NCBI GenBank assembly: GCA_039621445.1
Contig: CP154956.1
Coordinates: 46,791,291 to 46,855,290, forward strand
Length of the DNA stretch: 64,000 nt
Direction: 5' to 3'
DNA from: Euglena gracilis
Taxonomy: Eukaryota; Euglenida; Euglenophyceae; Euglenales
In this document: one piece after another, positions 45,552-55,164 of the stretch
Numbering within the stretch: the stretch's first letter is position 1
How the letters are laid out: each line of letters begins with the position of its first letter
Made by a program: the position numbers and the translations under genes
The notes under the pieces: generated by a model
Told to the model about the DNA's origin: nothing
Database searches by the model: none
What the model saw: only the letters and a program-made list of their open reading frames with translations

Positions 45552-46826
45552 CTACCCAGTACGGTTTGACGCCAGGCTTTTCCAACCACCCCCGGGGCGG
45601 TGGGCTGGCATGGGTAGCCGTGGGTAGGGGAAAATGGGTGGCCTCCGTGTTTGGGCCGGAAAGGGCCGGGACTCACCAGGCCTGCGTTGGGGGGATTGAG
45701 GAGGCAGACACCGGCGGTGGTGCCCTCTCGCCGCCTTGAGGCTGAGGACGGGTCCTGGAGGTGCAACGGGAAGGAGCCATGGGTGGCGAAGCCTCCATCG
45801 AGACAGGGGATGAACGGGGCGCACTGGGTATGGGGGTGCGCTGGCAGGAAATGGTGTGAGAGGAACGGGGACGGCGTGGCACAGGCCGGCGGCATGGGGG
45901 GGTGCCGGCCAGTACACACCGGGAAGGCAGCAGACGGAGGGGGCACCGCGTCCCCGCCTGCAGCAGGGAAATGGTTCGGAATGGGCACATACGGAGAATG
46001 GGTGAACATCGCAGAGGCAGCCACAGCCGCCTGGGGGGCAGCCACGGCAGCCTGGGGGGCAGCCACAGCAGCCTGGGGGCCGCCACAGCAGCCCGGCTGG
46101 CAGCCGCCACAGCAGCCTGGGAGGCAGCCACAGCCGCCTGGGGGGCAGCGTGCAGCAGCGAATGAGCGAACGCAGACACGGGTTGCGCGCACTCGGCACC
46201 TGACGATGGGCACACAGGGTTGAAGCCACTGCAGAGGGGATCTGGGGATCAGCCTCCTGCGGCAGCTGGGGAAACGCAGAGACGAAGGGACGGTCGGACG
46301 GGTGGTGCACGAAGTGCAGCGGGACGGGCTGGTGCGATGCAGCGGCGGCGACGGTCCGCGGTGGATCCTGACCTAGCGCTGGCGGTGGATCGCGTGTCGG
46401 GATGTGCTGTGCTGCAGGCACCGCACTGCCCACTGGGGGGTCCGCTGACTCCCCTTCCTGGCTGCTTGCATCCGCGTCCTTCTTGACGTCCTCGTCGGGC
46501 CAGACCCACTCCTCGGGCGGGTCCTCCCACTCGGTGTTGTTGATGACCCCCTGCTCCTGCTTCTTCACCTCCGCGATGATGACCGCCACCTCAGCCGGGT
46601 TGCGGTGGAGGTAGTCCAGCAGGTCCACCTTGAGCTTCTTGGGCTTGGCGTACTCGATCATCTGGTGAGAGTAGCGATGGAAGAAATTCTTCAACGGCTC
46701 CCACGTGAGAGTCGGGTGGCCCTCCCACTTCACCTCGAACTCCCAGTCGCCGTCGTCTCGTCGGCGGTGCCGCCGGATCTCCTCAAACGTCCACTCCTCG
46801 ATGTCCACGTCTTCCTGCGGTCTGGC
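45552..46826 (-). CDS. Chromodomain-containing reading frame with proline-rich tail
   Basis: Frame open from the element 3 target site (46826) leftward to 45552. No ATG at the start: the first codons are ARPQEDVDIEEW, so the 5' part is missing or lies beyond the element 3 insertion. Residues 1-70: FEEIRRHRRRDDGDWEFEVK, WEGHPTLTWEPLKNFF, a chromodomain-like fold with the aromatic W/E/W pattern, followed by a basic helix (YAKPKKLKVDLLDYL). The rest is Pro/Cys/Leu-rich and partly made of a minisatellite at 46015-46150, so coding there is doubtful. It may be the end of another gypsy polyprotein or a host chromatin gene; it differs clearly from the element 1 and 2 chromodomains. Confidence 0.5.
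   Translation of the reverse strand, partial: ARPQEDVDIEEWTFEEIRRHRRRDDGDWEFEVKWEGHPTLTWEPLKNFFHRYSHQMIEYAKPKKLKVDLLDYLHRNPAEVAVIIAEVKKQEQGVINNTEWEDPPEEWVWPDEDVKKDADASSQEGESADPPVGSAVPAAQHIPTRDPPPALGQDPPRTVAAAASHQPVPLHFVHHPSDRPFVSAFPQLPQEADPQIPSAVASTLCAHRQVPSARNPCLRSLIRCCTLPPRRLWLPPRLLWRLPAGLLWRPPGCCGCPPGCRGCPPGGCGCLCDVHPFSVCAHSEPFPCCRRGRGAPSVCCLPGVYWPAPPHAAGLCHAVPVPLTPFPASAPPYPVRPVHPLSRWRLRHPWLLPVAPPGPVLSLKAARGHHRRCLPPQSPQRRPGESRPFPAQTRRPPIFPYPRLPMPAHRPGGGWKSLASNRTG
46015..46150. repeat. Minisatellite GCAGCCTGGGGGGCAGCCAC
   Basis: About six imperfect units of roughly 21 bp inside the frame above. Confidence 0.8.
46822..46826. repeat. Target site duplication of element 3 (CTGGC), left copy
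   Basis: CTGGC abuts the LTR start at 46827; the same 5-mer follows the 3' LTR at 63428-63432. Confidence 0.85.
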
Positions 46827-46928
46827 TGTGTAGCAGGCAGCATGAACATGGCACTGTGCATAGCAGCAAACTGCAGAATGTACAATGTCATGCTAGATAG
46901 TACTATTCCATGTTCTGCAACACAAACT
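46827..46928 (+). repeat. Element 3 5' LTR, first part
   Basis: TGTGTAGCAGGC... matching 63019-63120; interrupted by LINE-C after AACACAAACT (46919-46928). Confidence 0.9.
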
Positions 46929-47309
46929 TTTTTTTTAAAACGTCAAAAATGTCGGAAAGTGGAGGATCACTCCGAGCCGAAGTCCTGTGCGGGTGAGAGT
47001 AATGCACATAGCAAGTTCTCAAGGTGGGAGGGGGGAGAGGCGAGGGTGAAGTAGAACGGCGGTGAAGGGCACAGTTCGGAGGGGGGATAGCGAGTGTGAG
47101 AGGAAAGTGTACAGCGGCAGGGAAGGTTCAATGGAACGGCCATGGGGACTGTTGGGTGTTGAGGTTGTGGCTGCGACAAGTTTTGGTTTTGGGGAGTTGG
47201 CGCAGGGAAGGCTCTGTTTTCGGTGAGGTAAGGGTTTGGACGTCTTTGTAGACTTGGTCCATTCGTTGCAAGGTGTGATTTGCTTGTTTTTTGGTTTAAT
47301 TAGTCTCGT

Positions 47310-47515
47310 GGTTGGTTATGCGTATGGTTGGTGTGTCATGGCGTCTTCGGCCCTGTGGTCAAATTGCTCACTCCGTTTCATATGGGCAATGGGTGGTGGG
47401 ATCCACCGTTCCAGATGGCTCCGCCCTGTTCCTCAAGTCGGCTGGCGGGCCACTTCTCTTGCCAATGTGAGACACAGGTTGCTGATGGTTGGGTACCGTT
47501 GTTTACTTTTTTGAC
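47310..47515 (-). pseudogene. LINE-C extreme C-terminus in expected orientation
   Basis: The minus strand encodes ISNLCLTLAREVARQ and, further on, HQPYA before a stop, matching ITVAREIARQ and HQPYC at the end of the oppositely oriented segment 47522-47936. It indicates where the original 3' end of the coding region lies; 3' untranslated DNA follows to the A tract. Confidence 0.5.
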
Positions 47516-47521
47516 GAGTCA

Positions 47522-47936
47522 GACTTGACGCCAATGGTCCTGGAGCAGTGGATATCACAGTGAGACACACAGCAGCACCGTACAGACCGTTGCGTGACAC
47601 AGCTGAACTAACTGAATGGTATGAACGCCAAGAGAAGGAAAAACATTCAAAATATGACGCCACCTGTGGGAGGATGGGATGGACCTGCATTCCATTTGTT
47701 GTTGACTGCTATGGCGGCCTAGGCCAAGAAGCGCTAACCTTAATGTCAACACTGATGAAACTTCTCCTCGGTCAACAAGATGCATGGTCAAAACGCAAAA
47801 CTGAAGCCGACACATGGCAACTTCTATCAATAACTGTTGCGCGAGAGATCGCGCGACAAGTAATCTGGGGACGGTATGCAGGCAAAGACACAGATCCAGA
47901 AGTAACCAACACCATACACCAGCCGTATTGTCTGTA
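47522..47936 (+). pseudogene. LINE endonuclease second half, flipped
   Basis: The plus strand encodes DANGPGAVDITVRHTAAPYR (second catalytic block of the R2-type endonuclease, VDITV), then KYDATCGRMGW, VVDCYGGLGQEALTLMSTL and ITVAREIARQVIW to a stop at 47936. It is opposite to the RT of LINE-C. It logically continues from RPGDVLI, the right end of the next segment, so the two pieces are circularly permuted. Confidence 0.75.
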
Positions 47937-47939
47937 AAG

Positions 47940-48620
47940 AAGACCACTACGACCCCTAGACCCAGAACAAACAATTGTCCTTAAACCATCCACAACTATA
48001 TCCGGCATTGTGACGTTTGTCAGCAATGGCAGACGCACCCTGGGCCTGGCAGACCGAGGAGTACCGAAAGACACCGCGGAGTGCCTGTCCTCTGCCAAAC
48101 CCATCCTCGAAGGAACTCCCCCAACGCAAACATGGGCCGCGGATGTATCACTGCTGAACGAAGCCCAAAGCCCTCACATTCAACAGAAGTGGTGGGGTGA
48201 ATGCTTTGCGAAACAACGACAAAAAGTATTATCCTCTAACCTTCACGGTCAAGACGCCGTCCGGTTCGCAAGCCAACAGCGGCCCCACGCAATGGCCTGG
48301 GCTTCTGTCACACCATCCTCTGGACTGAAAACATTGGTCGCTTCTGCCGAATTCAAAGGATTTCTAAAGTGGTCACTGGGAGCACCAGTTTGTCCACCAA
48401 CGGGATCAACGTGCCCACGCTGCACCAAGCCAATGGACAATCTGGGTAATCACCTTGTATGCTGCAGCTCAAATGGCATCACGCGGCGACATGGTGCAAC
48501 CCAGGACTTTGTGTTCCAACTGGCACATGATGCTGGGTTTACTGCAAAAAAAGAACAAGGAGGTCCAGAGAGAACACGCCCGGGCGATGTCCTCATCAGT
48601 GCTGGGAGACGTTCCAGTGA
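47940..48620 (+). pseudogene. LINE endonuclease first half, flipped
   Basis: The plus strand encodes the post-RT region: QTWAADVSLLNEAQ, the zinc motif CPRCTKPMDNLGNHLVCC, RRHGATQDFVFQ and RPGDVLI near 48585. CCHC, RH and RP-D order equals LINE-A 8777-8976. It abuts the end of the minus-strand RT frame (GGLGIRDP) at about 48625. Confidence 0.75.
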
Positions 48621-50958
48621 TGGGTCCCGAATTCCGAGTCCGCCATGACGCACGGGTAGGGTGGCCTGAGCCCATTGGTTGTCATCGATTGGGGATCCAA
48701 CAATGTTGCTCATTGTGTTCCTGATTTCTTTGGTCAACAGAGCACATGCGTCATTTGCCTGCCCCAGTTCTGTTGCACGCATGAGGTCATTAACTTTGCA
48801 TGCATCTAGGCAGGTTCGTAAGAGACAGAAGTGAATATGGGCTTGCGGCAGGTTCAAAAGGGCCCGGCAAGCTTTCTGCACACCTGTTGCACGTTCAGCC
48901 CACACTTACCCCGCAAAGCCACCGCTTTGTGGATGGCATACCGAGATTCCCAGGGCCCGTATACCAGAATTAGGGGAGTAGTTCACGATTGGGACTGCAC
49001 GAAGTGGGCTGTTTGGCGGCATTTCAGCACGATTGGCTTCTGTTGCTGCAGGGCCCCACAGGCGGCATTTTTTTTGCGTTGAGGTGTATGCCTAGTAGCG
49101 TCCCCTGTCGTTGAATTTCTGTAATTGCTGCATGTAATTGTGGGAGGGTTCCCAGGATGTGTCCATCATCCAAATACCACAATTGCAGTGGCACCACGTC
49201 TTGCAAGGACTCGACGAGAGTTTGCAACGCCAAGGCGAATCCGGCTGGGCCACAAGGGTCCCCTTGTTGTACGCCAGAGGCACTCCGAAGGTGTGATGAC
49301 CCACAAAAGAGCGGGCTGTGTTCGGCGTAGCAACTCTCGAACCAAACGTACGCCTCCGGGCAGCGTTTAGCCACTTCAGCAAGGACTGTCTTTCTTTTTA
49401 CGCAATTAAAAGCATTGCTGAAATCTACCTGTAACAAAGCCCAGGTGCTGTCCTGTTGCATGTGTAGGTGATTTACTTCTTGCTGCAGTCCCATAGCAAT
49501 GAGTTCACATGCCCCCTGGACCCCTACACCGCATTGTAGTGGCTGCAGTTCTTTAAGGCGGTCCCTGATTTTGGGGTGCCTCATCAAATATTTGCCCACC
49601 AATCGGCGCAGGCATTCCCCAGCTGCAACTGGTTGCGTGCCATCCTTCTTTGGGTCAGGAATGGGGTTGGTATTGCCAAGCTCATCAAGGTTTTCGCTTG
49701 GATTGCAGGGTTTTCGAAGAGGAGTCAAACGGGCACCAGCGAAAATCCATGCCGCAGAGTTGTGGATTCCGTTTGTCAAACATGTTCGGACGAATTGGTC
49801 CAAAATTGTGAGGAGTTGTTCCGATTGTGTCCCCAGGGGATCAGAGAGCATGTCTTTAAGATGATCTGGACGAAGTCCAGACGGTCCTGGTGAGGACTCC
49901 TTCGGGAAAGACATGACTGCTTTCCGTATTTCAATTAGGCGCTCCCTGGTTGCATCTTCACTGAGATCGAATTCGAGGCGAGGGAAGTCCGGAGGACGAT
50001 TTTGCCTTCCAGGTTGGGGTTCAGGAGGGTGCAAGGCAGCCAACCGTTCCAAGATTAGCGGGTCGTCTGCATCTTGGATTCCATCAGAAGTCAGCATGCG
50101 GCAGGCTTTACTGACCGCCCCATGGCTGACAAGGCTTTGAACACGGTTGCACAATCTTTCTTGGCTTTCAGCATCGAAATTTTTTGTCTGACTTCGTGTT
50201 CTCTTCTTTGGGTTTTGTGCATCGCGAATTTGGCGAGTCTCATCCCACGAATCTTCTGTGGACCGGTTGAGGTAGGCATTGGCTCTCTCAGTAATTTTCC
50301 GTCCAACTGCAGCCCAAAGGCTTTTCCCGCTCCGCTTAAATGGAGCAAGCACAGCTTTTGGGAAGCACCAAAGTGCGTGTAGGGTCTCCCATCCTGGCTT
50401 TGACACAAAGCGACTGAGGGTGCTGCAGAAGGCGAGCCCAACGTTTCGCAACGCTCCCCGTGGGATATGGACCAACGTGCCCCGAGTGTCTTGGGAAATT
50501 TCTTCCCAAGATGGCTGCATTGCTGGGCAAGGTTGCGAGAAGGGAGTGACTTGCAGCGTATCAGCGTTCATCGAGGATTGCGCTAGTGCTGGAACCACGG
50601 GGGGCTGCGGCCTTCGACCATTTTGGCATTCTTGCTCTTGCCCTTGTGGTGAGGACGGCACAAAATTCTCAATCAACCCCTGGCCCTGTGGCGCACACCC
50701 GTGAATTCCGGAAATCGCTGAGCGCACCCGGGACTCTAGTTCGTCAATGACCATGATTTGTTCAGCTGCAGGTGCCCCGGGGCCCCCGTTCAAACTGGGA
50801 AACGGCATTATAGCCTGGGACAAAGTAGGCGAGAACAGCGGCGTTGAGTGCATTGGAAACCAAGATCCAAGGAGTGGTACCTCCGTCGGCGGCACAGCAG
50901 AGGTCTGTGCGGCTGAGGCCATTTCGACGTCCTCCTGCTGGGGAGGGCGGGTTTCTGT

Positions 50959-50985
50959 GGGACCTGGGTTGCTTTCAATGTCGCC
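50959..50985 (-). other. 2A-like motif GDIESNPGP (LINE-C, fourth)
   Basis: Exact D(V/I)ExNPGP consensus, preceded by CGRGKSLASC. Confidence 0.85.
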
Positions 50986-51198
50986 ACAACTGGCAAGGCT
51001 TTTGCCCCTGCCACATCTGGGAGGACTGTACCCATACCGCGTTTTTTCCTGGTCAATCGGTTGCCGTACGTGGTTGGCGTGCCCTGGGGCCACATCTGAC
51101 AACTTAGAAGGCCCTGGTTGGTTGGTTGGTCGTCGGCAATGGGGCCGGGTGCTGGGTCGCAGGGATAGGGGTCCTTCACGAGGGGTTATCCGATAAAT

Positions 51199-51225
51199 AG
51201 GTCCTGGCTCGAGGTGAACGTCACC
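51199..51225 (-). other. Degenerate 2A-like motif GDVHLEPGP (LINE-C, third)
   Basis: Keeps D, PGP; Glu and Asn of the consensus are changed (H, E). Preceded by HQDFTLC. Confidence 0.7.
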
Positions 51226-51868
51226 ACAAAGTGTGAAATCTTGGTGTGTGGGCCTCTCGGCTATGACAGCGTTGTTACGGCCTATGTCACCTCGTTGGTG
51301 GTTTGGTCGTCTTTGTGCTGTCCGTCGTGCCCTCCGGATATGACGGTCAACTGAAACTACTGATCTTGTCGGACGTAACAAGGCCATGATGTCCAGGATA
51401 TCAACGGTGTGTACATTCAATGGGCAGAGGTCGGACGAGGAGGGCTCCGTTGGAGGTACTCCGGGGAAAGTGCCTCTCGGCCGGAGAACGTTGGGTAGTG
51501 TCATTAGGTGAATAGGGGGTAGGTAGAAGTGAAAGGCCTCGCCGATGTTGCATACTTCGGACCATAAACAGGTCAGCAACCACACAATGGCATGCACACT
51601 CGATGGGGAGTCGTGACGTGGTGGTCGATGTGGCCATAGCCCTATGAGCACAAACAGAACTCCTCTCAAAACTTCCCAACATTCGGTGAGCTCATAGACG
51701 GTAGCGTCCTCAACAAGGACATCGGAAGGGAAGGTGTCTCGGAAAGTTTGAAGTTCTGCATCCACCTCTTGAAGGCTCGCCAGCAGTCTGTGCCGAAAGG
51801 AAATTTTCTTGAAGTCCCCTGGAGATAGGGATTGTCGGTCTTTCCATGGTGGCCAGACGGAAGTAGAT

Positions 51869-51895
51869 GGGCCCTGGTTGTGTTTGGACGTCACC
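51869..51895 (-). other. Degenerate 2A-like motif GDVQTQPGP (LINE-C, second)
   Basis: Asn of NPGP is Gln and Glu is Gln; context PTGRGERITTH resembles that of the first motif (KTGRGDSLTTM), showing duplication. Confidence 0.75.
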
Positions 51896-52276
51896 ATGGG
51901 TGGTGATTCGTTCCCCCCTTCCAGTCGGCTGGTGTCCTTCTGAAAACTTTTCCCGAGCTTGTTCTTGGGTGTATCCTCGGCTTGTTACGGAGTGTACTTT
52001 TGCTGTCTCAGTAGATGGATATACTGTGGCTGAAAAAACAGGGCAGGTTTCCCTGTGGTGCAGGCACCAACCTGCCGAGGCAGTGATGGTTTCAATGTCA
52101 CACAAAGTGCATTTCAGCCAGTATGTAGCTTTGGGAAGAAGTGAACGGGAGGAGCCATCGGGGCCTTGCCGCAGTGGTATTTCAGCCTTGATCCGAAAGA
52201 AATCAGTCATGTTCATGGCAACAAGTTGGTCCAATAGATCCATGACTTCACCACAGGGTCCATTAAATGCCGTCAG

Positions 52277-52303
52277 CGGGCCTGGATTGGTTTCCACATC
52301 ACC
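52277..52303 (-). other. 2A-like motif GDVETNPGP (LINE-C, first)
   Basis: Exact consensus; identical to classic viral and LINE 2A cores. Confidence 0.88.
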
Positions 52304-52319
52304 CATTGTTGTCAGGGAA

Positions 52320-53495
52320 TCACCTCGCCCCGTCTTCAGATATGCGTCTTCCGGCTTCTTCCCCCCTGTGTGGGCATGCAGTGCAGAGGTGTATGGTGCC
52401 AACTGTTTCTGCCATGTGGAAATTTTTTGTGGCAGCACAAGAATAATAGTCCGACAGGGAGTCATTTGAGTCATCAAGATCGCTGGTGGTCCACACAGAC
52501 GGGGAAAGACAATCAGCCAATCCAACCTCACACGCAAACTGTAACGGTCTGGGCATGTCATCCATCAGCCAAATTCTTGGGCAGTATCGCCAGGCAATGG
52601 GCAGGGTTGGTTCTCGGGAGGGTGTCAGCCTCTTCTTTGTCCTCGGGGGGCGGACTGCTTCTGCTGCTGGCACTTTTTGTTTGATTTTTTGTGCGATAGC
52701 TCGGCGTACGTTTTTTATGTGCGACATGTCCAGTCCCTCCTCACGTTGTTCCTCTGGTCGGTATTGGTGAAGAATTTGGGCGATTCTGATCCGTTCCAGG
52801 GTGAGGTTCTTCTTTGGTGGGGGGGGTGATTGCACAACTTTTGGCGCTGCCAGTGGCAACGTGAGTTTCATGTCAGTGTGCACCACTTTTTGTGACTGCC
52901 GAATGTCCACTGTTCTGCCAATGTCGACCCACTTTTCCTGAATGTTTGCCAGTTTTCTGGCGACCTTCTCGTGAAATAAAATGCCTCCTGCTTGCTGTCT
53001 CATGCGCCTTCTCCAAAAAAATTCTTCCCTGAGGGACCGAAACTCTGGTGTTTCCCAAACTGGGACCCCTTCCAGGGGGGTGTTGGTTGGGGAGGCTGGT
53101 AAATCAGTAGCCTGGGGGGGGTCTTGCCATTGAAAGGGGCTGGGTTCCTCCTGCAGGATCACTGTGCCCAGTTTGGCCCACTGTGTGCCATCAAACATGG
53201 TGGGTTTTGTTGGAATTTTAAAAATGCGAAATGGTGGGCCTGGCCCCCCCCCTCTTGCAGGGGGGGCTGATATTGGGGGGCTGGTGCTGAGATTTTTTGG
53301 GGTTGCATTTGGCTGGGGTTGATGATCCTCCTCTTTTGGGGGGGGGGGTTTGCTGACTCCTTTTGATTTGGAGTTGCCTTGGGATGAAATTCTTGATCCA
53401 CTTGTTTTACTGGGTGAAGGTATTGTGTTGAGTTGTCCCCTCTTTGGGGGGGACTTTGTGAGACAAAAGGGAAAGCTGCAGGCAGAAAACCACAT
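52320..53495 (-). CDS. LINE-C Pro/Lys-rich ORF upstream of the 2A region
   Basis: 391 codons, rich in Pro, Lys and Gln (SKPPPPKEEDHQPQP), with basic helices (EEFFWRRRMRQQAGG; IKNVRRAIAQKIKQK). Probably the ORF1-like or N-terminal part of the LINE polyprotein. No known domain recognised. Its C-terminus overlaps the 2A frame. Confidence 0.5.
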   Translation of the reverse strand: MWFSACSFPFCLTKSPPKRGQLNTIPSPSKTSGSRISSQGNSKSKGVSKPPPPKEEDHQPQPNATPKNLSTSPPISAPPARGGGPGPPFRIFKIPTKPTMFDGTQWAKLGTVILQEEPSPFQWQDPPQATDLPASPTNTPLEGVPVWETPEFRSLREEFFWRRRMRQQAGGILFHEKVARKLANIQEKWVDIGRTVDIRQSQKVVHTDMKLTLPLAAPKVVQSPPPPKKNLTLERIRIAQILHQYRPEEQREEGLDMSHIKNVRRAIAQKIKQKVPAAEAVRPPRTKKRLTPSREPTLPIAWRYCPRIWLMDDMPRPLQFACEVGLADCLSPSVWTTSDLDDSNDSLSDYYSCAATKNFHMAETVGTIHLCTACPHRGEEAGRRISEDGAR

Positions 53496-53752
53496 TGGAA
53501 GGCTGATGGTGATGCCAGTACCACATCTGGGATTAAGGGGGCTGGCAGGCCAGGGTTGTGTAATGGTGTTGGGAGGGGGGGGACTTGTGTACTGTGGCCT
53601 GTGCTGAGAAAGGCTCTGAGGCTTCTGAAGAGTTCAGCCTCTCTCCTTCTCTGCTCTTCTTCTCTGGTCCAATTCTTCCTCTGGTCATCTTCTCTGCTCC
53701 AGTTTGATTGCAGTGGTTGCTGAGATTGCAGGGGTTCACCCCAAAGGTTGGT

Positions 53753-54322
53753 CTATGATGGAATGTACATTTGTATGATTGATGTGACAGATGGACATAC
53801 TTGACTTCTACCCACTGGTGGGCATTGGAATGGGCTGTTCATTGGAATGCTCACTGATGGGCCTGACTGTGGAATGCCCACTGATGGGCTTGCTGTACAG
53901 GGGGGCCCCAGACTCACTTGCTGATGGAGCTGGGGCTGTGAAGAACTCTGTTGAGATATATGATAACTGGGTCGACCTCTCTGCCATGGGGGCTTGTAAT
54001 CTCTTCCAAACCTTTTCTGTAGGTACTCTTCATGCTCTTCCCTCTCTTGCCATGTCCTCTTCCTTCTCTGTGAGCTGCTGTCTTGACTTTCTCTGTCACT
54101 ATGTACAGGGCGGTCAGCATTGAGTCGTTGTGCCACAGCAGTGGTTAGCACCGGCACCAACAGCGGCAACAACATCTTGGCCAGCAGCTCCAACTGTCCA
54201 CTGTCCACTGCAACAGTAGGTGTACTTGAAGGGTTGGTTGTGGTAGCAGCTTGGTTGACAAGGGGTGTATTGTCTTGAGTCTTGGGGTCTTCTGGAGGGC
54301 CATCCGGCCCCTTTGCAGCCAT
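53753..54322 (-). CDS. LINE-C first ORF (N-terminal)
   Basis: I choose ATG 54322 (MAAKGPDGPPEDPK), 40 nt from the LINE 5' edge. About 189 codons: a hydrophobic helix (LLAKMLLPLLVPVLTTAVAQ), then a charged stretch (RRKRTWQEREEHEEYLQKRF) and a Ser/Gln/Pro-rich tail. Unrecognised; could be an ORF1-like RNA-binding protein or the start of a polyprotein broken by a shift near 53750. Confidence 0.55.
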   Translation of the reverse strand: MAAKGPDGPPEDPKTQDNTPLVNQAATTTNPSSTPTVAVDSGQLELLAKMLLPLLVPVLTTAVAQRLNADRPVHSDRESQDSSSQRRKRTWQEREEHEEYLQKRFGRDYKPPWQRGRPSYHISQQSSSQPQLHQQVSLGPPCTASPSVGIPQSGPSVSIPMNSPFQCPPVGRSQVCPSVTSIIQMYIPS

Positions 54323-54362
54323 GGTGATTATGCAGACGAAAAAAAATAGACACTCAGAAAGA

Positions 54363-54679
54363 AACACAAACTGCAGAATTAGGAATAGCCTATCCTATCT
54401 CGGATCTGCCTCTCCCTTCACAGGTGGTATTATTTCATTCATGTTTTCATTTGCCTGATCAAAGGCAATTTCAAGTTCAACTCTCCGATAGGAGAACATT
54501 CTGCAACTGAAGTTCCAAAATCACACCTGGTTTGCCTTGTGCTCTGCATAAGCCCAAAGGCAATAAAAACTAATAGTTAAGTGAAAGACTTTCTTTCTTG
54601 TTACTCTCCTGGTTCTGTTCCCACGGGAGGGTGTAAGTAGGCCGACAGGCAGTGGGAATAGAGTCAGGGGACGTACACT
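54363..54679 (+). repeat. Element 3 5' LTR, second part (with LINE-C target duplication)
   Basis: 54363-54372 is the duplicated target; 54373-54679 continues the LTR and matches 63121-63427 with one difference. Ends GACGTACACT. An AATAAA signal lies at 54562-54567. Confidence 0.9.
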
Positions 54680-54700
54680 TGGTAGCAGATTAGGTTTTCT
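54680..54700 (+). promoter_or_regulatory. Primer binding site of element 3
   Basis: TGGTAGCAGATTAGGTTTTC directly follows the LTR; the first 10-11 bases match the tRNA 3' end inferred for element 1. Confidence 0.75.
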
Positions 54701-55030
54701 TCCTACGCCCCTTCTTCCGCCCTATCTCAAGAGGTGACTTCAAACAGTGAGTGGTGCTGAGCCTATAGGCTATAAAGCAACCACGAGCTGTTTGGAGCCA
54801 ACTTCTAAGCACAGGTACAAGCTTCAGGAGGCTCTGGGCAGTATACGCTGCCACATCCTTCTAAGTTTGTTCCTTTGCTTACGTTTTGGGGTTTCCTTGT
54901 GTTTGTTTCTGCAAAAAAAATATGCAGAGCGCAAGCACCAACACATCAAAAGCTTTGATTAGTTCTTTGAGAAAGTTTGATGAAGATTTGACACAGGAGT
55001 ATATGCTCCAAGCCCCTATATGGGGCAACT

Positions 55031-55164
55031 CCCTCTATTGAGCACCCCCCCACCCTGTTTTCCAGCTCTATTGAGCATCCCCCCACCCAAGTCTCAAGCT
55101 CTAAGGAGCATTCCCCCGCCCAATGGGCTCCCCCACACCCATCGGTGCCCAGCTCTATCGAGCA
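55031..55164. repeat. Leader repeats GCTCTATTGAGC in element 3
   Basis: Four imperfect copies of AGCTCTATTGAGCA (inner self-complementary GCTC...GAGC) separated by C-rich spacers, just before the gag frame. Could form small hairpins in the RNA leader. Confidence 0.6.

Larger units (their letters stand above)
48621..51897 (-). pseudogene. LINE-C reverse transcriptase ORF
   Basis: A frame of 957 codons (51897-49024) continues after a frame change as 48905-48621. Order: hydrophobic stretch at residues 79-112 (GVLFVLIGLW; AIVWLLTCLW); 2A-like motifs at 225-233 and 305-313; Pro-rich part; pre-RT block (NRVQSLVSHGAVSKA; ERLAALHPPEP); RT with SPGPSGLRPDHLK, GARLTPLRKP, LLQVDFSNAFNCVKR (motif A), SGVQQGDPCGPAGF (motif B) and LWYLDDGHILG (motif C, catalytic Asp pair intact); then CLDACKVNDLMRA and RHGGLGIRDP. 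The start is non-ATG and lies in a 188-nt overlap with the upstream frame. Confidence 0.88.
51710..52561 (-). pseudogene. LINE-C 2A / zinc-finger ORF
   Basis: Frame with two 2A-like motifs (GDVETNPGP at residues 87-95, GDVQTQPGP at 223-231) and, between them, a C2HC zinc finger (CTLCDIETITASAGWC...HHRETC, about residues 151-173). N-terminal zinc fingers are usual in R2-type LINE proteins and bind target DNA. The last 60 residues overlap the RT frame, which probably replaces it after a frameshift near 51880. The upstream boundary overlaps the 53495-52320 frame, again suggesting a shift near 52450. Confidence 0.7.
46929..54362 (-). mobile_element. LINE-C: 7.4-kb non-LTR retrotransposon with four 2A-like motifs, inserted in an LTR
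   Basis: Flanked by a 10-bp duplication AACACAAACT (46919-46928 and 54363-54372) that reconstitutes the LTR exactly when the insert is removed. The minus strand ends in a short A tract (T run at 46929-46936). From 5' to 3': a 40-nt leader, ORF with ATG 54322, Pro-rich ORF, 2A motifs, zinc finger, RT, then a rearranged endonuclease region. It is the youngest insertion here, since it splits a near-identical LTR. Frameshifts at about 53750, 52450 and 51880 and the rearranged C-terminus suggest a defective copy, although overlapping frames might partly be genuine. Confidence 0.88.

Noticed and set aside
44639-46213. 524-codon minus-strand frame across the G-rich minisatellite
   Set aside because: Proline/glycine repeats arise from the DNA repeat, and three frames are open alike; not supported as a gene.
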